A DNA stretch of 64,000 bases from Isoetes taiwanensis (Eukaryota; Streptophyta; Lycopodiopsida; Isoetales; Isoetaceae): contig JAJEKV010000010.1 of NCBI GenBank assembly GCA_021234155.1, positions 6,668,871 to 6,732,870 of the forward strand, given 5' to 3'. The position numbers and the translations under genes were made by a program. The notes below the pieces were generated by a model that was not told where the DNA came from, ran no database searches, and saw only the letters and a program-made list of their open reading frames with translations. Shown piece by piece: positions 57,520-64,000 of the stretch (its first letter is position 1; the number at the start of each line of letters is the position of its first letter).

Positions 57520-58940
57520 AAAACCTATAGTAAGTTAGCATATCCAAATAACATCTCCCTAACATGTTCTTAAATGAAAGTTAACCTTAATAATAACCTT
57601 AATAACCTATAATAACTTAATCTATAATAATAATAAGTTAACCTATAATATATTAACTTACAATAACCTTAAATGTTGTAACCTTAGAAACAACTTTAAA
57701 GCTTATTATAGGTTAGCACTTTTAAGGTTAGAAGTTTTAAGGTTAAAACTTCTAACCTTCAATAAACATAACCTTAAAACTTCTAAATTCAAATTCATAA
57801 ACTTTTAAACTTATAACCTTATTTATGAACTTAAAAATATTAACCTTAACTAATAACCTTAACTTATAAACCTTAAAACTATTAACCTTAAATCTTATAA
57901 CTTATAACCCTTGTAATAAATTTTCGCGGCAGTTATTATGGCGCGGTACGAATTTTTTAAAGCAGTTATTATTTCCAGTTTACAATCCCTTTCCAACTTT
58001 TCCAGCTTTTCTGTCTCTCTTTCGAACTGCGCTTTCGACCTATCTGCAATCGGCTCCACAATCTCTGTGGCTTTTCTGGCGCTTTCGAGCTTTTCGGCTC
58101 CACAATTTCTGGCGCTTCAATCTCTGCATGCAATCTAGGCGCTTCAATCTCTGCATGCAATCTAGGCGCTTCTCGGCTTCTATCTGCATCAATCTCGACT
58201 TTTCGGCTTCTATCTGCTTTAAACTCGGCTTCTATATGCTTTAAACTCGGCTTTTCGAGCTTTTCGGCTTCTACAATCATCTGCTTTAGGGTTTTCGGCT
58301 CAAAGGTGTTTTCGGCTCAAAGGTTTGTAGGCTCTATACAATGTCTCTGGCTTTTTTGGCTTTTCGGGTCTCTACAATCTCTCTGACTTTGAATATCTTT
58401 GGTTTTTTGTGTTAAAGCTTCTCGGCTGCTATTGCTTTTTCTCCAAATTAGCTGCTATTGCTTTTTCTCGGCTTCTTAAGGCTTCTCGAATCAAATCCAC
58501 TTAGGTTTTCGATCTTTTGGTTTCGGCTCGAAGGCAAAGGCTTAATTCTCGGGTTAGTATTTCCTGTTATTTACATAAAGTAGTTATTTTACATAAAGCA
58601 TGTTATTTACTTTTACATGCATCAGTCCTAAACTGCCCTAAACTTTCATATATAGATCCTGCTCTATGATCTTGTTCTGTGATCTTGCCTATATGATCTG
58701 CTCTTATTCTATTTCACTAGCTCTTCCTCTATCTGTTCTAATTAATGATCTAAAATAATGAAGTAAATAATGATCTATGATCTATCTGCTCTATGATCTT
58801 GCTCTATGATCTATGATCTATCTGCTCTATGATCTATGATCTATCTGCTGTATGATCTATTTGCTGTATGATCTTGCTTATATGATTCTGCTGTATCTGC
58901 TCTTATTCTATTTCACTAGCTCTTCCTCTATCTGCTCTAA
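57520..58940. repeat. Low-complexity block: TAACCTT, CTTTTCGGCTT and CTATGATCT repeats
   Basis: Three simple-sequence zones follow one another: AT-rich taacctt/ataacctt repeats (57,530-57,910), cttttcggcttct and ggcgcttcaatctctgcatg units (57,980-58,330), and tctatgatctatctgct units (58,660-58,920). No gene is visible. Confidence 0.75.
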
Positions 58941-59263
58941 ATAATAAACTAAAACAATGAATTCTGCATTATGCATTCTGTTAGAATAATATGTTAGAAT
59001 GGAAGAAATCGCGCTTGGCGCATTTCTATTTTTGGGTTCCGATTTTCCACTAGGTTAATCAAAGCGCGCCAGGCGCGTTTTTAGTTTGGCTTTTCTATTT
59101 CATACGGTTCTATACAAATCGCGCCAGGCGCGAGTGAAATAGATCTGTGAAAAAAACAAAGCAAACGCGCCTGGCGCGTTTTGAATTATGTATGTTCAGA
59201 ATCGTTTTATGGGGAGAGTAATATATCATTTTCTAATTACTTAATTTCCCTCGTTCTAGTGCC

Positions 59264-59674
59264 ATGGATTTTCCTTATGAATGGACACTGGCTGATCCTG
59301 CACTGGATGGTTCTAGTTCAAATACACTTTCCCTGGATGACCATCAACTCTGGACCCTGTACAAGATATTACTTGATTGTGCTGTTCAAAACGTTCAAAG
59401 AGAGTTGGAGATTCCATTAGACAGTCTGTATCAGGGGGCATGGGAACACTTCCATCGCATCTCTGGTCATATGCGGCTCCTTATGCTCTTAGTAAGGCTC
59501 ATGCCAACAAATAAGTACGAGGATTTGATTTATAGTATCAAGGATCGATACAACACTCTGGTTTGGAGACTCGACATTCGCAGGGCAGATGAGGATCCTG
59601 TCATATCACAGTGGTACAGGTGGGATTTTTTGCGGTATTGGGCCGATGAAGTGGGCTTATGTGACATATTGTAG
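59264..59674 (+). CDS. Unknown 136-aa protein
   Basis: An intact frame from ATG 59,264 to TAG 59,672-59,674. The start MDFPYEWTLADPALDGSS is followed by an amphipathic helical body (LYKILLDCAVQNVQRELEIP, ISGHMRLLMLLVRLMP) and a Trp-rich end (WYRWDFLRYWADEVGLCDIL). An AG acceptor-like ttctag precedes the ATG, so an upstream non-coding exon is possible. No signal peptide, membrane segment or known motif is seen. CGCG palindromes lie about 90 bp upstream (59,166) and 15 bp after the stop (59,689), as they do around the next gene. It faces the minus-strand DUF8039-like relic, with a hairpin between their 3' ends. Confidence 0.5.
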   Translation: MDFPYEWTLADPALDGSSSNTLSLDDHQLWTLYKILLDCAVQNVQRELEIPLDSLYQGAWEHFHRISGHMRLLMLLVRLMPTNKYEDLIYSIKDRYNTLVWRLDIRRADEDPVISQWYRWDFLRYWADEVGLCDIL

Positions 59675-59829
59675 AGATAGAAAGCATTCGCGCCTGGCGC
59701 ATTTTTGCAGAAGAAGAAATGTACATACACTTTTTTGGAATATGAATACAAACTCGCGCCTGGCGCAATTTTGCACTACTTTTATGTCATTAGTTTATTA
59801 TGTTTTTTTATATGCAATGTCGAAAACAT

Positions 59830-59942
59830 TGAATCCTTTGATGCCCTCCAGCCAGTATGACCAACCCCAAGAAACTACATATTTTCATTAATGTGTAGTT
59901 TCATGGGGTTGATATGACTGGCTAAAGAGCATCAAAGAATCC
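59830..59942. other. Long imperfect hairpin between convergent genes
   Basis: Arms of about 50 bases, left ...tttgatgccctccagccagt and right ...actggctaaagagcatcaaa, pair with scattered mismatches around the loop attttcattaatg. The ccaacccc and ggggttg blocks also pair. Length, loop and mismatch pattern suit a plant microRNA-like precursor or a young inverted-repeat element. Confidence 0.5.
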
Positions 59943-59977
59943 AAAATTCACAACATCACGCAGATGTTCTAATATAT

Positions 59978-60480
59978 TCATATTTTTTTCGAATATCCAA
60001 ATATACATACCTTTTTCAGACGTTCTTTTGGCCATGCTACAAATGTGCCCACGCTTTCACCAACTGTATCGCCACCGGGATGTCTTCTTGGAAGAGCCTC
60101 ATCTTCATAATTGCAGTTTATAATGGAAATCTTACAGAAACTGTTTCCAAGAGGAACACCATGACACATAGAACTTGGATTCAGATCTTCGATTTTACAT
60201 AAGCCTACTCGGCGCTTCAAGTTTGCTGTTAAAAGATAGCATTCTTCTCCGACACTGATAAAGAACCAGAATGCATTGGAAAAAATAGAGGATGAAAAAA
60301 AGAGTACAAGAGAATGCATTCGGAATGGAATCACACTCACCATAGTTCAGGAGACATCGAATGGGCTCGATCGAAGGCGTTGTAGACGGATCTTGGGCGC
60401 TCTGATAGTCGATTGTTCTTGGGCGCTCTGATAGTAGGAATGATCTTGGGCGCTCTGATAGTAGGTGGCCGATTAGGTGG
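59978..60480 (-). pseudogene. DUF8039-like domain fragment
   Basis: On the minus strand an exon at about 60,254-59,978 encodes ECYLLTANLKRRVGLCKIED, then CHGVPLGNSFCKISI and GDTVGESVGTFVAWPKERLK. The pattern HG-PLG ... VG-FVAWPK is how I remember the DUF8039 domain, found in plant transposon-associated proteins. A short upstream exon near 60,345-60,470 (GTGAGT donor at about 60,343, acceptor CAG near 60,256) contains a repeated S-A-Q-D/E phrase. The exon ends soon after the domain at 59,978 without other recognisable parts, so it is a fragment or a very small gene. Intact splice sites mean it is not clearly dead. Confidence 0.5.
60391..60462. repeat. Triplicated CTTGGGCGCTCTGATAGT
   Basis: The 18-19-bp phrase stands at 60,391, 60,418 and 60,444, spaced 26-27 bp, so it keeps or nearly keeps reading frame in the minus-strand exon. 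Confidence 0.75.
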
Positions 60481-60724
60481 TAGTAGATTGCCACATATGC
60501 GTTTCTTGAAATTAATAATTAATTGTTATCTTGAAATTGCACTAAAAAGAAAAACACAATTTAAATTTGTAAATGAGCGGGACGGGCGGTTAATTAAGGC
60601 GGTATAAATTTAAAAGGACGCGAATTTGAATTTACGGTTGTAAATCTGACGGCCTAGATTATGAACGCATACATATAAGTTTAAACCAAAATCCCAGTCT
60701 CATATTATCCGCACTTGCAGTTCT

Positions 60725-63700
60725 ATGGCGTCTAGAGGATCTGGCCGCGGCCGAGGCGCTGGTAGAGGTGGGCGACAGCCCAAAGCACAAATCCCAAGCC
60801 TGGAGGCTGCTGAACAAGCAGAAAGCACAAATCCAACAAGCGCCTCAGGTAATTGATCTGTTTTTGTTCTGTAATTGATTTCTGTGTCCCTTATTTTGTT
60901 AGGTTTTTAGGATGTTTTCTGTAATAATATAGTTATTATCCAATAAGAAGCATGTGGCCTCTAATGTTTGAGTTCATATGTCCCAAAAATGTATGGAAAC
61001 AAATGCTTAATTGTGTACATGTTGGTTTCTCTTTTAATGTTGTATGTGCATGTTTGAAGCTTGTATACTTAGCTGAACAGTATTCAGTAGCTAGTTGTGT
61101 TTTTTATAGTTAGTTGTGTCCTCTGATGAAGATTCAACTCTTTAAGTTGCATTTTTTATAGTTAGTTGTGTCCTGAGCATTTTGATTCGGACAAAACGCC
61201 CCTGGCGCAGTTTAATTAGGCATTACATTAGTTTCTTTATCTTTCAGGTCACTTCTAAAGCGCGCCAAGCGCGTATTTGTTGCATTTTGGCTGGGACAAA
61301 ACGCGCCTGGCCCCTGACCCCAATAAACTAAATGAAGTTGCTGTGTATTCATTTTCAAATCGCGCCAAGCGCGTTTTTGTTGCATATGTGTCGACAGCAT
61401 ATATTTGAGCATTAAAAGATTAACCCATGTGCTGTAATTTCACAGGATCACAAAAGACAATCAAAAGAGGGAGGACCAAGCAAGGCGAGACCTCTACAGC
61501 CCAGAAAAAGCAAAGGACAGATGAAGATGTTACTGTTACAGACCTGCAGCATGTATTGACGTTAGAAGATACATCTGGAATAATAAAGGCTCAGGTAGAA
61601 CCTCCATGTCCAGAAGAAGATCTTATAGAGGGGTCAGAATGGTATGTGGAGATATTCAAAAGCGGTGGGAAGACAGGACCTCATATTCATGTCAAGGTTA
61701 AGAGAGAGACCGATCAAATGAAGAAGCGGGGAATTCTTATTACATGCGAAATGCGGACGATTCTTTACGTTACGTGCTAGTTGAAGTGGGCCAAAAACAT
61801 AAGAAGAGCCTAAAGAAGATCAATCGATGCAGTGCGAGCTCTTTTAAAGAGACTGCTTTAAGATCAGACGACATGGCCGATAACCTCTTCAAATTTGGCT
61901 GGACAGTTGGCGAGCCATTGACTCCTAGAAGAATATCACGGGGCTTACAAATGCTCGACGAGCCATTAGCACGAGGCCCTCGGGCAGTGTCTACTTACAG
62001 GCAGTGAAGGATAAGGAAGAAGCTACCTCTAAAGGCAGGGAAACTACAGAAGTGACAGCAGGCCTTACAAGTGATGATGACAAGGCCAGGCAGTTGGAGG
62101 CAATGAGCAAAGCAAGAAATATGCCGACAAGTATCCACTGGGCCTCAGCTTCACCCATCCAGTCAACGTGGACAGGCTTTTCAGGTCCACTAAAGCAATT
62201 TATATTAGCAGAAGGTATGACAAGCAGCATTCTTTGGAGATATTGAACAGCATGATCGAAAATCCAGGGCAGGTGCCAATGCCTGCAGATGTAGTGCCAT
62301 ACGATACCAGAACAAAAAAGGTAATCATTTGGAGCAAGCTGGAGGAATTCATCGAGAACCCAGACATACATTTTATGATAATAGATGGCCAGCATTCAAT
62401 AGAGGCCCAGAAGATTCTCATCAAGAAGGCACAGAATACTGGGAATCAGTTGTTCTATAAGCTTTATTCAGTCAGAAACTGCCGGTTCCTGAGCGGTTCA
62501 ACAACACCTGCCGAACTAGCCGAAATAAGCGCACTCCTAAATGACATGGGAAAAACTTTCTTATACAAAAGGTAATTCTCTTCCTACATTTTTTATTTTT
62601 CGTATTTGCAATTCGCGGCAAGCGCGATTTCATAGTAGAAGGCAAATTGCGCCAGGCGCGATTTGCCTTCTAATATGAAATCGCGCGTGGCACGATTTTA
62701 AACTAGAAGGATTGTTTGAATTCACGATTATGAAGCTAACGAAGTTATTCCTTGCAGTCCCTATATAGAGCAACTTCGGCATGCTCGGAACCAGTGGATT
62801 GAATATGGGAAGCCAATGCCGACCAGACAGGGCCAGTCCAAAAGCGCTGAATTCAAGTTGCTGGAAAGGACACTTAGTCAGACTATAATACAGGACAAGA
62901 CCAAGAGCACCAGAACAAAGAAAAAAAAAGGAGATGAAAAGGGTGACGCTGCCGAAGAACCAACTGTACCCAAGGATGCATGCAAGATAGTTTTTGCTTC
63001 AGATTCGGTTTGGGAGAAATGGAATGAATTCTGGGACGCCTACGTGGAGAAGAAGTTGCCAGATTCACAAGGAAGATTTCCTCCTGTTGACACATCAATT
63101 TTTGATATCCATATAACAGAGATGAGGAAGGCCCAGGGATTGGAAGATCAAGAACTCATCTCAGTCCTGGATAGGTTAATCAGAAAGGAAATCCTTTACA
63201 AGAAAACCTCGGCAGCAAAGGCTATGGAATCATTCGAAGATGCATGCAACGAGCTGAAAAATATTAAAGTGCTCAAGAAGGCAGTTGGTGAGGAATTACA
63301 AAGGCTTACATCAGAGTGGTCGTTGTCGGAGTTAGGACTCATGCAAAAGTATAACGTCTCCAACGACGACCTAAAGAAGTATGTATTCTGGTCCAAGGAC
63401 TTTGTCAAGCAGCAGAAGTTGAAGAACGTTGCAAAGATCAGTGGGATTCACACAAAAGTTGCATCCGACTTGAAACGAAAAGTCGCGTTGGTGAAGCAGA
63501 CCCCGGAGACGGAATCCACGTTTTTTTATCAAGTCTCCACTGGTTTCAAGTGTGCCTTGCCAGAAGTGGGTGAAGGTCCCCATGATATCACACTCTTCGT
63601 GCTTGATAGCCGAGGCACCAGATGGTCGCTTGAAGACTATAATACGTTCTTCAACATATGCAGTGGTTGCACGACAGAAATGAATTACACAATCGTCACT

Positions 63701-64000
63701 ATATGTCCCTCCGACATGTCCTATGCATATGCTCTAAGTGCTGCAAATGACTTAGAATGCGTGAAAGTCATACGACAGGCCATCCTCATAGATGAAAACA
63801 AGGACAGTGACTTCAGCACAGCAAGTAAAATTTCTCATGTGCTTATTATTATGATAGCCATGATGGATGGTAAGGAATATGAAAGGCTTAAGGGAAAAAC
63901 AGATGGAGAAAAACTAGCATGGCAGTGCTATCAGTTAGATGAACGCATAATGCGAAACGTCTTCTATCTGGAGCAAGAAAACAAGGGGAAGGCTGTCAAG
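60725..64000 (+). CDS. Multi-exon gene with ParB/DGQHR-like domain, runs off the window
   Basis: Exon 1 (60,725-60,848) encodes a Gly/Arg-rich start, MASRGSGRGRGAGRGGRQP. Its GT donor and the AG acceptor at 61,444-61,445 join in frame to exon 2 (61,446-62,571), and exon 3 begins at 62,758 and is open for 1.24 kb to the edge. Exon 2 contains HPVNVDRLFRS, a helix RRYDKQHSLEILNSMIENPG, and MIIDGQHSIEAQKIL near 62,370-62,415. The order V-x-VD-x-L, a helix ending in a Gly, then (D)GQH fits the ParB/sulfiredoxin-like nuclease fold including DGQHR proteins, with Ser where Arg is usual. Exon 3 is charged and helical with an alpha/beta end (DITLFVLDSRGTRWSLEDYN, YTIVTICPSDMSYAYAL) that could be a methyltransferase-like Rossmann fold without a DPPY motif. 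Exon 2 needs three one-base frame changes (near 61,735, 62,000 and 62,120), so it is a pseudogene or the assembly has indel errors; exon 3 is clean. Confidence 0.55.
62623..62685. repeat. 63-bp palindrome in the second intron of the ParB-like gene
   Basis: Arms of 25 bp (cgcgatttcatagtagaagg...; one mismatch) flank a central tgcgccaggcgcg. Further CGCG motifs sit at both outer ends. Confidence 0.75.

Larger units (their letters stand above)
59010..62694. repeat. Thirteen dispersed CGCGCCAGGCGCG-type palindromes
   Basis: Copies start at 59,010, 59,065, 59,120, 59,166, 59,689, 59,755, 61,197, 61,261, 61,302, 61,361, 62,614, 62,648 and 62,682. The consensus is CGCGCC-A/T-GGCGCG with one or two changes in several copies (for example cgcgccaagcgcg). 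All lie in non-coding sequence around the 136-aa ORF and in introns of the ParB-like gene; none is in the interpreted exons. The half cgcgcctgg also occurs in palindromes P1, P2 and P5. Confidence 0.8.

Overview
The window looks like repeat-rich nuclear DNA of a land plant. The signs are plant-type PLS pentatricopeptide (PPR) relics, GT-AG introns of plant size, a plant twin-CX9C gene, TGGTATCAGAGC primer sites and abundant Ty3/gypsy elements. The mix of repeat families (a LINE with a TTCTA tail, transposase-like genes resembling DUF7869 and DUF8039 families, a CENH3-like histone fold) makes me lean to a seedless plant such as a fern or bryophyte, but that is inference. Almost everything is mobile DNA or broken gene copies. 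Only a few genes look intact: a 76-aa CHCH protein near 1.4 kb, a 136-aa unknown protein at 59.3 kb, and a large open exon running off the right edge.

Layout. 0-16 kb: a small two-exon CHCH gene, two copies of one LINE (2.4-4.5 and 12.9-14.0 kb) sharing a 3' hairpin and TTCTA tail, then a pogo/Tigger-type transposase relic on the minus strand. 17-24.8 kb: a run of broken host-gene copies, all on the minus strand (PPR, CDC48, PPR, phosphoglycerate dehydrogenase), with introns retained in the last two enzyme genes. 25.0-34.1 kb: a Ty3/gypsy element bounded by near-identical 430-bp direct repeats, with an unknown ORF before gag, then gag, protease, RT-RNase H and integrase. After the integrase come a second LTR-like promoter and an ORF encoding a histone H3-like protein. 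34.1-36.3 kb: a 2.25-kb LTR of another family, inserted directly after the TATA box of that element's right repeat and followed by a primer-binding site. 36.4-42.4 kb: a strongly decayed relative of the 25-34 kb element. 42.4-48.8 kb: minus-strand copies of the same LTR family and poorly readable element interior. 50.8-57.5 kb: a minus-strand transposase-like gene split by a 3.74-kb transposon with 25-bp terminal inverted repeats and a 4-bp target duplication. 59.0-64.0 kb: a small unknown gene, a DUF8039-like relic and a multi-exon gene with a ParB/DGQHR-like domain. Thirteen copies of a CGCGCCAGGCGCG-type palindrome are scattered through its non-coding sequence.

The most striking observation is at 32.1-33.5 kb. 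One ORF inside the retroelement carries an H3-type N-terminal tail (MAWTKQTAGK) at its start and a complete H3 histone fold at its end, joined by a long acidic linker. By hand count the fold matches canonical H3 at 51 of 88 positions without gaps, with several CENH3-like residues. The ORF has its own copy of the element's promoter architecture (two ~67-bp palindromes, then TATAAATAG). A retrotransposon carrying a histone would be new to me and is the best candidate here for an undescribed system. It now has one frameshift and one stop, so any activity belongs to an ancestor or to sister copies.
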